From the NCBI RefSeq assembly GCF_900199185.1, contig NZ_OBMI01000004.1, forward strand, positions 1-64,000: 64,000 nucleotides of DNA. Reading direction: 5' to 3'. The position numbers and the translations under genes were made by a program. This document shows positions 26,225 to 34,506 of the stretch, piece after piece. A model generated the notes under the pieces. That model searched no databases and was not told the origin of the DNA. It saw only the letters and a list, made by a program, of their open reading frames with translations. The DNA is from Sphingomonas guangdongensis (GTDB taxonomy: Bacteria > Pseudomonadota > Alphaproteobacteria > Sphingomonadales > Sphingomonadaceae). Each line of letters begins with the position of its first letter. Positions within the stretch are counted from its first letter, which is position 1.

Positions 26225-27252
26225 CGCTCGGCGAGCAGCATTCCGCCGATCAGGCAGCCGGCGAACAGCCCGCCCTCCAGCGCTCCGGTCAGCGAGGCGG
26301 TCAGCGGCCCGAAGCCGCGCTCCCCGACCAGCGCCCCCCAGTGATCGACGAGCAGTCGCGAAGGGAAGGATTGCGCAAGCAGGTCGAGGCTCCCGGCCAT
26401 GAGTCGGCCGCCGAACTGGGGGATGATCGCGCCAGCCGCGCTGCCAACAAGGGCCGCGACCGCGACGCGCACCCGCAGGTTTGACGAGGCGCGGCTTGCC
26501 AGCCAGCCGCCCGTGCCGACCGCAGCGCCCAGCAGCAGTCCCTCTCCGGCGCCGGTCATGTCGCCCGGCGAGCGCCCGAGAATGAGATTGAAGGCATCGA
26601 GACCCAGCAGCTTAGTCAGGCCGCCGACGATCAGCCCGCCTGCCGCACCGCCGAGCGGCGCCCAGCGCCACGACGGCGCGGATGCCCGCCGCGCAACTGC
26701 GATGCCCAAAGCCACCCCGGCACCGCCGACCAGCGCCACCAGCTCGGTCAGGCAGACCAGCACCAGCAGCACCGACGCCGCGCCGAGCCCGGGCGCGAGC
26801 GGCTGCGCGGTCGCGGCGATACCATAGATCAGCCCACCGATGAGGCCGGCCATGCCGGCGCCGATTGTTCCCGCGCCGCCGAGCAGCAGCGTTCGCCGCC
26901 AGCGACCATGCGCCGTCCCCGCCGACGGCTCCCGGTCCGGTGCGTCGACCGCCGCCACGAACCGGTAGCCGTGCTTGGGCACCGTCGCGATGAACCGCGG
27001 CGCGGCGACGTCGTCGCCGAGCGCGCGGCGGAGACTGCGGATCGCCTGGGTCAGCGCCTCGTCCGTGACGGGCACGCCGCGCCACACCTCCGCCATGAAG
27101 CGGTCCTTGGTGACGAGCGCGCCGCCTTCGCGCACCAGCAACGCGAGCGCGTCGAGGTAGCGGCCGCTCACCTCGACCACCCGCCCGCTCTCGCGCAGCG
27201 ATCGCTCGGCCATGTCGAGGGTGAAGGGGCCGAAACGATAGCGCTCGTGCAC
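26179..27252 (-). CDS. Membrane winged-helix regulator (CadC-like N-terminus)
   Basis: 357 residues from GTG 27252, directly after the MFS stop, with GAGG upstream. The N-terminal OmpR-type winged helix (about 1-95) shows R-F-G-P-F-T-L-D and the recognition region D-E-A-L-T-Q-A-I-R-S-L-R-R-A-L-G-D, ending P-K-H-G-Y-R-F-V. The remainder is six or more hydrophobic segments rich in glycine and alanine. It has the ToxR/CadC layout of a DNA-binding domain on a membrane sensor, but with a multi-helix membrane part. The ligand is unknown; it may regulate the co-transcribed MFS gene. Confidence 0.82.
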   Translation of the reverse strand: MHERYRFGPFTLDMAERSLRESGRVVEVSGRYLDALALLVREGGALVTKDRFMAEVWRGVPVTDEALTQAIRSLRRALGDDVAAPRFIATVPKHGYRFVAAVDAPDREPSAGTAHGRWRRTLLLGGAGTIGAGMAGLIGGLIYGIAATAQPLAPGLGAASVLLVLVCLTELVALVGGAGVALGIAVARRASAPSWRWAPLGGAAGGLIVGGLTKLLGLDAFNLILGRSPGDMTGAGEGLLLGAAVGTGGWLASRASSNLRVRVAVAALVGSAAGAIIPQFGGRLMAGSLDLLAQSFPSRLLVDHWGALVGERGFGPLTASLTGALEGGLFAGCLIGGMLLAERQLVSDEPSAVHQSA

Positions 27253-27254
27253 CC

Positions 27255-28532
27255 TCAATCCTCGACGATGCGGCTGTGGGTGCGGGTGTCGCGCATGCGC
27301 AGGTAGGTGACGAGCGACACCGCGATCAGCGCCGTCACGTACCAGTAGAAGCCGCGTTCCCACCCCGCCTGCTTGAACCACAGCGCCACATATTCGGCGG
27401 TGCCGCCGAACACGGCGTTGGCGATTGCATAGGGCAGGGCAACGCCGAGCGCACGGATGTGGGCGGGGAACAGCTCGGCCTTCACGACCGCGTTGATCGC
27501 CGTGTAGCCGGTGACGATCACCAGCGCGGCGAGCATCAGCGCGAAGGCGGCGGCGGGGCTCCTTACGCTCTCCAGCGTGCTGAAGATCGGGTAGGTCAGC
27601 AGCACGCCCGCGACGCCGAACCCGACCATCAGCGGCTTGCGCCCGACCCGATCGCTCAGTGCCCCGGCGACCGGCTGAAGCAGCATAAAGACAAACAACG
27701 CGGCCGCGCTGATCGCGGTCGCGGCGGATACGGAGAAGCCGCTGGTGTTGACCAGGAATTTCTGCAGGTAGATCGAGTAGGCGTAGAAGGCGAGGGTGCC
27801 GCCCGCCGTCATCAGCACAACCGTCACCGCCTCGCGCGGGTGGCGCGTGATGAGCGCGGCGAAGCTAGATCGGTGTCCCGTGTCGCGGCGCTCGAAGCTG
27901 TCGGTCTCCGCGATGCGGCGACGAATCCAGAAAACGACCACGGCGAGCATCGCGCCGACCGCGAAGGGTATCCGCCAGCCCCAGGCGGCAAGCGCTTCGC
28001 GCGAGAGCACGGCGGTGAGCAGCAGCAGGACGAGCTGCGCGATGAGCTGCCCGGAGATCAGCGTGACGTATTGGAAGCTGGAGAAGAAGCCGCGGTGGTG
28101 CTTGCCCGCCATCTCGGACAGGTAGGTCGCACTCGCGCCATATTCGCCGCCGACGGACAGCCCCTGCGTCAGCCGCGCGATCACCAGCAGCACCGGGGCG
28201 AGCACACCGACCTCAGCATAGCCGGGTGCCACCGCGATGAGCAGCGAACCCGAGCACATCAGCGTGACCGACAGGGTCAGCCCGGCCTTGCGCCCGTGCC
28301 GGTCGGCATAGACGCCCATCACCCAGCCGCCGATCGGCCGCATGAGGAAGCCGACGGCGAACACCGCGGCCGTGTTCAGCAGCTGCGCAGTGGTATCGCC
28401 GGCGGGAAAGAAGTGCGGCGCGAAGATCAGCGCGAAGGCCGAATAGGCATACCAATCGTACCATTCGACCAGGTTGCCAGTCGACCCGCCCAGGATCGAT
28501 CGCAGCCGGTGATGGTTGGACGGGGATTGCAT
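27255..28532 (-). CDS. MFS transporter, metabolite:H+ symporter type
   Basis: 425 residues, 12 predicted helices. The N-terminus G-N-L-V-E-W-Y-D-W-Y-A-Y is typical of the metabolite:H+ symporter group (KgtP, ShiA, ProP). The loop 2-3 motif D-R-H-G-R-K and its repeat S-D-R-V-G-R-K-P are present. A dicarboxylate such as 2-oxoglutarate is a reasonable guess. Co-directional with the winged-helix gene, two bases apart. Confidence 0.9.
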   Translation of the reverse strand: MQSPSNHHRLRSILGGSTGNLVEWYDWYAYSAFALIFAPHFFPAGDTTAQLLNTAAVFAVGFLMRPIGGWVMGVYADRHGRKAGLTLSVTLMCSGSLLIAVAPGYAEVGVLAPVLLVIARLTQGLSVGGEYGASATYLSEMAGKHHRGFFSSFQYVTLISGQLIAQLVLLLLTAVLSREALAAWGWRIPFAVGAMLAVVVFWIRRRIAETDSFERRDTGHRSSFAALITRHPREAVTVVLMTAGGTLAFYAYSIYLQKFLVNTSGFSVSAATAISAAALFVFMLLQPVAGALSDRVGRKPLMVGFGVAGVLLTYPIFSTLESVRSPAAAFALMLAALVIVTGYTAINAVVKAELFPAHIRALGVALPYAIANAVFGGTAEYVALWFKQAGWERGFYWYVTALIAVSLVTYLRMRDTRTHSRIVED

Positions 28533-28617
28533 CGCCGCGACGCTAGCCGGCAGCCGGCGAAAGGCAATGGCTCCCTGGACGTCAGCACGGGCCCGATCCG
28601 GTGGCTCCGTAGGTAGA

Positions 28618-29880
28618 TTATGCCGCCGCGCGGCGCACCGTGCGCTCGGTCAGCACCTTGTCGTCCGCAACACAGGCGACGACGTCGAGCGCACCCTGTC
28701 CGTCCTTGCGGGCGAGCAGCACCACGAACTCGCTGTCGCCCTCATGCGCGACCGGCACATGGGCCAGCGGGGCACGCGCGCGCAGCTCGGCGGCGATGGC
28801 GTCCCAGTCGGTGGTCGGCTTGGCCGGGCGGCGTAGGGCGCGCTCGGCGCCGACCACACCCTTGATGCCGCCGGGAAAGGCGTCGAGATAGGCGACGAGG
28901 TTCGCCGCGCCGACCTCGTGCCGGGCGGCATGCGTCAGCACCGCGGCGAACTCGGTCAGGCGGGTCTTGTCATAGTCGGCGCCGAACACGAGCTTGGCGA
29001 TCGGCGTCATCGGCGCGCGCTTCTGTGCGGTAAGGCCGGCACCCGCCAGCAGGATCTCATACCCTTCCGCATCATCCGCCACGGCACAGGCCAGACCATG
29101 CGCCTGCGCGAGCGCCCCGTAGAGCGCGCTTCGACTGCGGCCCTCACTCGCGGCGAACGCCTGCGCACTCTCGCGGGCGGCGTGGAGCCGCTGGTGCAGC
29201 GTCGCGCCCTCGTCCAGCGCAGGTACGGGATCTGGCGTCTCATCCACGAAGCTCGACCCCGGGCCGTCCGCCCAGACGGGCGCAGTGGCGGCCGGCGATA
29301 GCGCCCGGCGGGCAGCGGCGAGATCGGCGTGTAGCTTCTGCTCGGTCGCGGCGTCCACCAGTTCCTTCCAGTTGATGACACCGTAGATGAAGTCGATCGT
29401 GTCCTCGTTGGACGAGAAGGGCATCAAGATGCCGCGGTACAGCGTGTTGTGCCCGCGGGTGCCGATGAACTCGGCCTCGAACCCGATCGGCGCGCGGTTG
29501 GCGATGATCTGCAGGTAATGGTCGGTCAGGCGCGACAGCAGCGAGCGGCTGGGAACCTCCGCTATGCGGGTGATCCCCGCATCGATCCCGCATTCGTCAC
29601 GCAGCTGACGGCCGAGGAATTGGATGCGCGGATCCTCGATCCCGTCGCTGAAGTCGAGCAGCACGCTGTGCGGTCCGAAGTCGGAGATGCTCGCCGGATC
29701 GAGGTCTTCGATCGAGGGATAGGCGCGACCCTGCAGCAGCGACACCCAATGATTGTACGCGCGGACATGCATCCGCCGCTCGTCGCCGCCGACATCGATC
29801 GCAACGTCGCTGACCGCCCCGTCCAGATAGTCGGGGCCGGCCGAACCGGTGCGGTCATCGATGCCCTGGGCGGTATCCAT
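28618..29880 (-). CDS. PAS-like domain protein of unknown function
   Basis: 420 residues, soluble. Residues about 45-180 resemble the alphaproteobacterial PAS_5-type domain (Y-N-H-W, S-I-E-D-L-D-P, I-Q-F-L-G-R-Q-L, and G-I-L-M-P-F-S-S). The second half is alanine-rich with no recognised domain. No output domain was seen, so it may be a sensor that works by protein contacts. It stands alone between the MFS gene and tRNA-Thr. Confidence 0.65.
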   Translation of the reverse strand: MDTAQGIDDRTGSAGPDYLDGAVSDVAIDVGGDERRMHVRAYNHWVSLLQGRAYPSIEDLDPASISDFGPHSVLLDFSDGIEDPRIQFLGRQLRDECGIDAGITRIAEVPSRSLLSRLTDHYLQIIANRAPIGFEAEFIGTRGHNTLYRGILMPFSSNEDTIDFIYGVINWKELVDAATEQKLHADLAAARRALSPAATAPVWADGPGSSFVDETPDPVPALDEGATLHQRLHAARESAQAFAASEGRSRSALYGALAQAHGLACAVADDAEGYEILLAGAGLTAQKRAPMTPIAKLVFGADYDKTRLTEFAAVLTHAARHEVGAANLVAYLDAFPGGIKGVVGAERALRRPAKPTTDWDAIAAELRARAPLAHVPVAHEGDSEFVVLLARKDGQGALDVVACVADDKVLTERTVRRAAA

Positions 29881-30050
29881 CTGGTCGGGTCCTCAACATA
29901 ACCATCGGAGCTGCGCACGCCCCGTCCATGGCTCCTTGTGCACGCGCGTGGTAAACACGGCGTAAAGGGGCCAGGTGGTGCAGCGCCGCTTGCGCCCGCC
30001 CCGACACGCTGCTAAGCGCCGCCGCCTCACCGCGGTGCAACCGCGGCCGG

Positions 30051-30126
30051 GCCGCCTTAGCTCAGCTGGTAGAGCATCGCATTCGTAATGCGGGGGTCAC
30101 AGGTTCGAGTCCTGTAGGCGGCACCA
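30051..30126 (+). tRNA. tRNA-Thr (anticodon CGT)
   Basis: GCCGCCT pairs with AGGCGGC, followed by A and encoded CCA. The D arm TAGCTCAGCTGG, the anticodon stem-loop GCATTCGTAATGC with CGT, and T loop TTCGAGTC are present. The part from 30078 on is the element's attachment repeat, so the functional tRNA was rebuilt by integration. Confidence 0.97.
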
Positions 30127-30127
30127 C
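30078..30127 (+). repeat. Left attachment repeat (inside tRNA-Thr)
   Basis: A 50-base direct repeat identical to 40746-40795. It begins in the anticodon stem (CGCATTCG) and ends one base after the CCA. The crossover must lie within it. Confidence 0.95.
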
Positions 30128-30310
30128 CGAAAATCGTTGCGGCACAATCGCTTAGCGACAAACGATGGACGCATTGGCGCCAATGTCGTGTTGCGTCGTG
30201 TTGCTCCTGATTTCCTCGCTTTTCCGCCGTTTCCGTTCGGCTCTCGGCGACTCCGTGCAACATGGATGCGACATGGGAAGCCCCGCGATCGCACCGCGGG
30301 GCAGGGGTGG

Positions 30311-30739
30311 TCAGGCGTGCTCAAGTCGCCGGTAGTCGTGCTCGGCATCGTCCTCGTCGCCGATGTGCAGCCCGGCGCGCCACTGTCGCTGCCAGTCGGA
30401 GGCGCCGTCGAGCCAGCGCCCGCGCTCGACCACAGGGCCGGCCGCAACCATATCGTCGCCAGCGGCGCAGCAATCATCCTCGGGGTCGAATCCCGCGGGA
30501 TCGTCCTCGATCGCGCAGTCAGGATCGCTCACCGGGCAGCCGGGGCCACTGGCGAGGTGCTCCACAAAGCTGTCCTCGGCGCCCGTTTCCTCGAGGTCCG
30601 TGTCGCCGTCCTCGGCGTCCAGGCGCGCGATCAGCAGCTCGACGGCGCCCTCGGCGGTCTGTCGGTCGAGCGCCGCAACAATGCGCGCGAACTGCGCCAG
30701 CCGGCCGTCCGGAGGCGGAAAGGTGGTGTCATGAAACAT
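30311..30739 (-). CDS. Small acidic phage-type protein with structured leader
   Basis: 142 residues from ATG 30739. The N-terminus M-F-H-D-T-T-F-P-P-P-D-G-R-L-A-Q-F is followed by a helix (R-I-V-A-A-L-D-R-Q) and then very acidic sequence ending in a D-E-D-D-A-E-H-D-Y stretch. Similar short proteins with similar upstream sequence are known in proteobacterial prophages; function unknown. The frame stays open upstream through the leader hairpin, so an extended form from ATG 30856 is possible, but the leader is better explained as an RNA structure. Confidence 0.6.
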   Translation of the reverse strand: MFHDTTFPPPDGRLAQFARIVAALDRQTAEGAVELLIARLDAEDGDTDLEETGAEDSFVEHLASGPGCPVSDPDCAIEDDPAGFDPEDDCCAAGDDMVAAGPVVERGRWLDGASDWQRQWRAGLHIGDEDDAEHDYRRLEHA

Positions 30740-30747
30740 GGTTGGTA

Positions 30748-30818
30748 CTCGCTGGTTCGGCTTCTCACAGCCTTGACCGCGTCGGGCGGTCGCCGGGGGG
30801 TGAGAACCTGCCAGCGAG
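30748..30818 (-). ncRNA. Structured leader RNA just upstream of the 30739 start
   Basis: A nested inverted repeat: outer arms 30748-30755/30811-30818 (CTCGCTGG/CCAGCGAG), inner arms 30762-30768/30800-30806 (TTCTCAC/GTGAGAA), and a central hairpin 30775-30780/30786-30791 (GACCGC/GCGGTC). On the minus strand it ends nine bases before the start codon. Its GGTTCTCAC segment can pair with the loop of the hairpin at 30972-31000. The layout resembles the C4/P4 phage immunity RNA target region. Confidence 0.55.
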
Positions 30819-30971
30819 ACAGGTCGACGGCTTTTAAGCACGAGTGCTCTGGACATGACGCGCCGCCCCCGGCTACGAAGCCGAAGTCGGTCGCCCCGCC
30901 AAGGGCTCCGCACGGCGAGCCGCCAAGCTCGCTCTCACGATCGGTCCCGGCGCCAACCGGGTCGATCGCTA

Positions 30972-31000
30972 TCGCTGGTCCGGGTTCTCACACCCAGCGA
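30972..31000 (-). ncRNA. Upstream hairpin with complementary loop (C4-like antisense RNA candidate)
   Basis: Arms 30972-30978 and 30994-31000 (TCGCTGG/CCAGCGA) enclose a 15-base loop. Read on the minus strand the loop carries GTGAGAACC, complementary over nine bases to GGTTCTCAC at 30800-30808 in the downstream leader. The stem sequence also repeats the downstream outer arms. The rest of the 350-base gap 30740-31089 shows no other gene. Confidence 0.5.
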
Positions 31001-31089
31001 GCACATTGCCGATCTTGACTCGTCAGCGCAAGCATCCTCCGCCAAGGGGGACGCTTTCGCGAGCCGCTTTTCTGGTGCAGCATGGCGGC

Positions 31090-31569
31090 ATGGTTTGGCT
31101 GATCCAGCAGTCGCGTCGTCGTGCGTATCGTGTGCAGACACTACGCCGATTGAACGAAAGCCCAGAGCACTTCGAGCCGACCGGTGATGCGTGGATCTTG
31201 CGGCGGTTGTCAGATTCTGCCTTTGATCGACAACTTGGCGATCGTGGTGCGACCGGAGTCGAACCCTGGCGGCCGATAGCCTTAGACCGTGAGCTCGCTA
31301 GGCGGGGCGCGCGAGAGGCTGCTCGAACAAGCAATCTGATCGCAGTTGTCGCACTCGGCCTCTCGGCTCTTGCGCTTACTCCCTCGCTGCCGCCCCTTCT
31401 ACGTGACGGGGCAAATGATCGCCGCTGCCTCGCAATTCAGCGCGACATGCTGAGCGCCCGCCCGCGCCGTCCCGACGGCCCCGATCTCTTCCAGGCTCTA
31501 GGCTGTCGCCCACAGGGAGAGGGCAACGTGTACGCGCCGAACTCGCCACCGCCAAAGCTTTATCGCTGA
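31090..31569 (+). CDS. Hypothetical single-helix membrane protein (element cargo)
   Basis: 159 residues from ATG 31090. The first 75 residues are polar (V-W-L-I-Q-Q-S-R-R-R-A-Y-R-V), a helix spans about residues 80-102, and the tail is short with two cysteines. Nothing recognisable. Its upstream sequence GGTGCAGCATG is shared with the next gene. The location, just inside the left end and opposite to the phage genes, is typical of accessory cargo. Confidence 0.5.
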   Translation: MVWLIQQSRRRAYRVQTLRRLNESPEHFEPTGDAWILRRLSDSAFDRQLGDRGATGVEPWRPIALDRELARRGAREAARTSNLIAVVALGLSALALTPSLPPLLRDGANDRRCLAIQRDMLSARPRRPDGPDLFQALGCRPQGEGNVYAPNSPPPKLYR

Positions 31570-31608
31570 AGGCTTCCGCCCGTCGGCGATCCGGTGCAGC
31601 ATGACGGG

Positions 31609-32298
31609 ATGACGAACGAGAAAGAGCGCGCGGAGGCTCGCCGTGAAATCCTCGAGACTGACGCCAAAGTTTCGCCTGCCTCCGAAGGCATAAACCTACT
31701 TGTGACCGCCGGAGACACCGGCTTAGCCGCCGTAATCGAAGGTGCTGCTAGCAGTGTCCCGGTCCTCGGACTGCTGCACGGGGCGTTTAAGGCCGCCCGA
31801 GAGGCGTCAGAGTACCTTTACCAGCGTAAGGTATCAGTCATGATAGCCGCTGTTGATGCGCAAACGAATACTGACGAACGGCAGAAGTTCGCCTCGGAAC
31901 AGCTATCAACTGCCGAAAGTCGAGATCGCTTTGGCGCTTCCATCATGCTGATGCTCGAGAAAGTTGATGAGTTCGAGAAAGTACCACTCCTCGGCCGGCT
32001 AGCCGCGGCACATGTTCGAGGTGATCTGACTACATCCGAGTGGCGCCGTGTCTCTTCTATGGTGCTACGCGCCTACTATACTGACTTGGAGCTCTTGAAG
32101 TCGTTTCAGCGCGGCACCGGCGCACCTAACCAAACTCTCTACAACACCCTATATTCTATCGGCTTTCTGGACAAGGACGGCGAGGATGAAGGGCGCTGGG
32201 ACGCGGCCGGCGCCGCTGATGGAGGCGACGTTTATGCTCTCAACCGGTACGGTGCCACGCTGGTCCGGTACGGCTTCGGCGTGTCGCCAGGCACTTGA
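31609..32298 (+). CDS. Hypothetical helical protein (element cargo)
   Basis: 229 residues from ATG 31609. A charged N-terminal helix (residues 1-20) leads to a hydrophobic amphipathic segment (about 30-65: L-L-V-T-A-G-D-T-G-L-A-A-V and V-P-V-L-G-L-L-H-G-A), then polar helices with R-D-R-F-G-A-S-I-M-L-M-L-E and a C-terminal Y-G-A-T-L-V-R-Y-G-F. Low GC for this genome. The function is not recognised; a phage-exclusion role is only a possibility suggested by position. Confidence 0.55.
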   Translation: MTNEKERAEARREILETDAKVSPASEGINLLVTAGDTGLAAVIEGAASSVPVLGLLHGAFKAAREASEYLYQRKVSVMIAAVDAQTNTDERQKFASEQLSTAESRDRFGASIMLMLEKVDEFEKVPLLGRLAAAHVRGDLTTSEWRRVSSMVLRAYYTDLELLKSFQRGTGAPNQTLYNTLYSIGFLDKDGEDEGRWDAAGAADGGDVYALNRYGATLVRYGFGVSPGT

Positions 32299-32476
32299 GG
32301 CAAAAGCGACGTAGGACTCAGTGCCGCACCGCCGCGTCCGCCCGCAGCTGCGCCAGCCCTTGCTCCAACCCGTCGAGCACCACCGCCCGCGCCAGCCATC
32401 TGCTCCAGCGTCGTCACCAGCGCGATAAGGCGCTGCGCGACTATGCGCCGGCCACAGCGGCCGCTACCCTGCAACC

Positions 32477-32950
32477 ATGACCTACCTGCCCGCCGAGCTG
32501 ACTCGCTCCGTCGATCTCGCTGATCTCCCGAACTTCGAACAACCAGCGCTGTTCGTGTCGGAAGATGACGGCACCAAGATCCTGGTTGCTGATGACCAGG
32601 CCATCTTCCTTGATGGCGACTTCGCATTTGAGGTCATGCGCCAGGTCCGCCCGGGTGACTGGCGCGGTGCCCTCTATGAGGGGGTGTCGATCGAGGTCGA
32701 TCCGAACTCTGTTGCGTTCGGAAAAGCGAGTCTTGGCTCAATTGTCCACCACACCGTCGGCGTCAGTCTCATGGGGCAGAAGAAAGACGCTAGTTCGTTC
32801 ATGATGCGCAATCCTGTTCCGATCGCGTCATCGGCAGAGCCTCCGCCCGGGGCTCAGACCACCTTCAGGCGCTGGCGCATCGTGAAGGTGGTGCGGGAGC
32901 AAGCCATCGAGCTGGCCGTCTTTAGCGCAGCTGCCGTCACTCAACCTTAA
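32477..32950 (+). CDS. Hypothetical protein (element cargo)
   Basis: 157 residues from ATG 32477. Soluble, mixed alpha/beta by eye, with D-D-Q-A-I-F-L-D-G-D-F-A-F-E and S-I-E-V-D-P-N-S-V-A-F-G. No family recognised. It converges with the leftward phage gene at 32947, overlapping its stop by four bases, and is preceded by about 178 bases without a clear gene. Confidence 0.5.
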   Translation: MTYLPAELTRSVDLADLPNFEQPALFVSEDDGTKILVADDQAIFLDGDFAFEVMRQVRPGDWRGALYEGVSIEVDPNSVAFGKASLGSIVHHTVGVSLMGQKKDASSFMMRNPVPIASSAEPPPGAQTTFRRWRIVKVVREQAIELAVFSAAAVTQP

Positions 32951-33603
32951 GCCGCGATCCGCTCGCCGACGCGATCCTCCGGCCACTCCGCCACCTGCCA
33001 TGTGGCAATGCCGATCTCGCCCACACGCGACACGTAGGCGGCACCGCCGACGGCGTGACAGCCAATCTCGGCAAACGGCTCGGCTCGCTGCGCGGCGATG
33101 ATCTCGGCGGCGATCGCGTCACCGTCATCAGGGTTCTCGACCTTACCGGCCGTCATCAGCGCCGGGTGGTCGGCATTGCCGGTCAGCCAATAGTCGATCA
33201 AGCAGACGCGACCCGCCGGGTAGCCGTTCGGGAAAAGCACGCCCTCCCCGACGTTCGCCAGGCATCGCACCGCCGGCCCTTCGTCCGGCGTCCAACTTGC
33301 GATCACCAGTCCTAGCGGCGGTCGGCCCTCGTCGGGCAACCCGTCCTCAATCGCCTGGAGGATCGGCGGCAGCGCTGCGATCAGCTCGGCGAAACTATGC
33401 AGCTGCAGCTTGGACAGCTCCAACTGCAAGTCGCCGGGGAACAGCCGGCCTGTGACCCCGATCGCTGCGTGCCAGTCGCGCGCCGACACGGTGGTGGTCT
33501 TGGGCGTGAAGGCAGTGATCTTGCCCGTCGTCGTGTCGACGATCGCGGTGTCCGTCATCAGGTAGGCGGCTTTGTCCGAGCGCCAGGCGTTCATCGCGGT
33601 CAT
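32947..33603 (-). CDS. Phage-associated hypothetical protein
   Basis: 218 residues from ATG 33603, with GGAG about 20 bases upstream inside the remnant tail gene. Residues 8-60 (Y-L-M-T-D-T-A-I-V-D-T-T-T-G-K-I) and later G-L-V-I-A-S-W and V-G-E-I-G-I-A-T-W resemble proteins found after tail genes in alphaproteobacterial prophages, with an N-terminal-nucleophile-like T-A-I-V-D style. Role unknown. Confidence 0.6.
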   Translation of the reverse strand: MTAMNAWRSDKAAYLMTDTAIVDTTTGKITAFTPKTTTVSARDWHAAIGVTGRLFPGDLQLELSKLQLHSFAELIAALPPILQAIEDGLPDEGRPPLGLVIASWTPDEGPAVRCLANVGEGVLFPNGYPAGRVCLIDYWLTGNADHPALMTAGKVENPDDGDAIAAEIIAAQRAEPFAEIGCHAVGGAAYVSRVGEIGIATWQVAEWPEDRVGERIAA

Positions 33604-33820
33604 TCTCGATCTCCAGGAAGCGGAATCGTCCGGTGGGGCGCTTGGCGGGAATAGCCGCGCCAGTGTTTGCGATCGTCGCACCCACGCTTAACAGGGCGGC
33701 GATCTTCGCGCCGCCGGCAATCAGGCCTGGGTTCAAGGTTGCGATGCCGCCGACCACCAGAGCGGCAGCGCCGAGCACGGCGCCAACGGTTCCTAGTGCT
33801 TTGGCCACTCGGCCCTCCAT
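33395..33820 (-). pseudogene. Truncated phage tail (host-specificity type) protein
   Basis: The frame starts at ATG 33820 with the hydrophobic opening typical of phage tail-tip proteins (V-G-A-V-L-G-A-A-A-L-V-V-G-G-I-A, then G-A-K-I-A-A-L-L-S-V-G-A). After about residue 60 (A-K-R-P-T-G) the family's long body is missing; the sequence goes straight into the ribosome site and coding region of the next gene, read in another frame. Tail proteins of this type are several hundred residues, so most has been deleted. Confidence 0.6.
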
Positions 33821-34236
33821 ACTTGCATGTTGTTCGGATCAGCGACGCGCACCATCGCTAGGCACTCCGCGTGCTCGTGGAAGGTCAGGATCGCTCCGTT
33901 TCCCGCATAGACCGCAAGCGCTTCCCACCCGTCCGCGCCGGGGTTGATGACTAGATCTCCAGGCAGGCTGTAGGCCGGCGCAATCCGCGGCAGGCCAACG
34001 CTGTCGAGCGCAGCGGCGAGAGACGCGTGACCAGCCCGCTTTAGCGCCCGCTTGGCCCCTAGCGCTGTCTTGTACGGCCCAGCCTTCGCGAGCCCGAACG
34101 GCGGCACCTTGCCGAGCTGGCGTAGGTGGAACACTGCCACCTTGGCGCAATCCGTGGTTCCCCAGGAAAACGGGCGCCCCTCAAAATGCTCTCTAGTCGC
34201 GTTCACTGCGTCGATGCGGCGCTGTATGTCGGCCAT
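33793..34236 (-). CDS. Phage tail-associated NlpC/P60-like (DUF6950-type) protein
   Basis: 147 residues from ATG 34236. F-S-W-G-T-T-D-C-A-K-V-A places a cysteine at the start of a helix as in NlpC/P60 cysteine peptidases; a later P-G-D-L-V and F-H-E-H-A-E-C region would carry the histidine. Such proteins sit just before the tail-tip protein and help degrade cell wall during injection. Its last codons overlap the tail remnant start. Confidence 0.72.
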   Translation of the reverse strand: MADIQRRIDAVNATREHFEGRPFSWGTTDCAKVAVFHLRQLGKVPPFGLAKAGPYKTALGAKRALKRAGHASLAAALDSVGLPRIAPAYSLPGDLVINPGADGWEALAVYAGNGAILTFHEHAECLAMVRVADPNNMQVWRAEWPKH

Positions 34237-34344
34237 GGGGTCGAACTTTCATTTGCAGGCGTGCGAACTTTCGGGGAGGTCGGTCCGGGAACATTGGCGT
34301 TCCAGAGTTTCCGACCGCCCCCAGGTGCCGGGGGGAGAGGGCAC

Positions 34345-34506
34345 CTATTCCTGAGGCTTGCGGGTCGCCTTCGTGATCGTAACGACGCCCTGAGCGGCGA
34401 GCGCCTTGGCTTCGGCCTCCGGCCGCTCGTACTCGTCGCCCGGCTGCCTCAGCCCGTCGGCGGTGTCGTGCGGCCGGACAGCGCGCACCGTGACGTTACG
34501 CGACAT
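34345..34506 (-). CDS. Small phage head-region protein
   Basis: 53 residues (ATG 34506, TAG at 34345), overlapping the last 11 bases of the capsid gene. It begins M-S-R-N-V-T-V-R-A-V-R-P and ends T-I-T-K-A-T-R-K-P-Q-E, rich in charged residues. Position right after a major capsid gene is typical of small head proteins of unknown role. The next 108 bases to 34236 hold no gene. Confidence 0.6.
   Translation of the reverse strand: MSRNVTVRAVRPHDTADGLRQPGDEYERPEAEAKALAAQGVVTITKATRKPQE

Noticed and set aside
30097-30477. Minus-strand frame ending in C-R-L-Q-D-S-N-L through tRNA-Thr
   Set aside because: This is antisense translation of the tRNA T arm, a well-known annotation artefact; the same string ends the broken REC frame at the right repeat.
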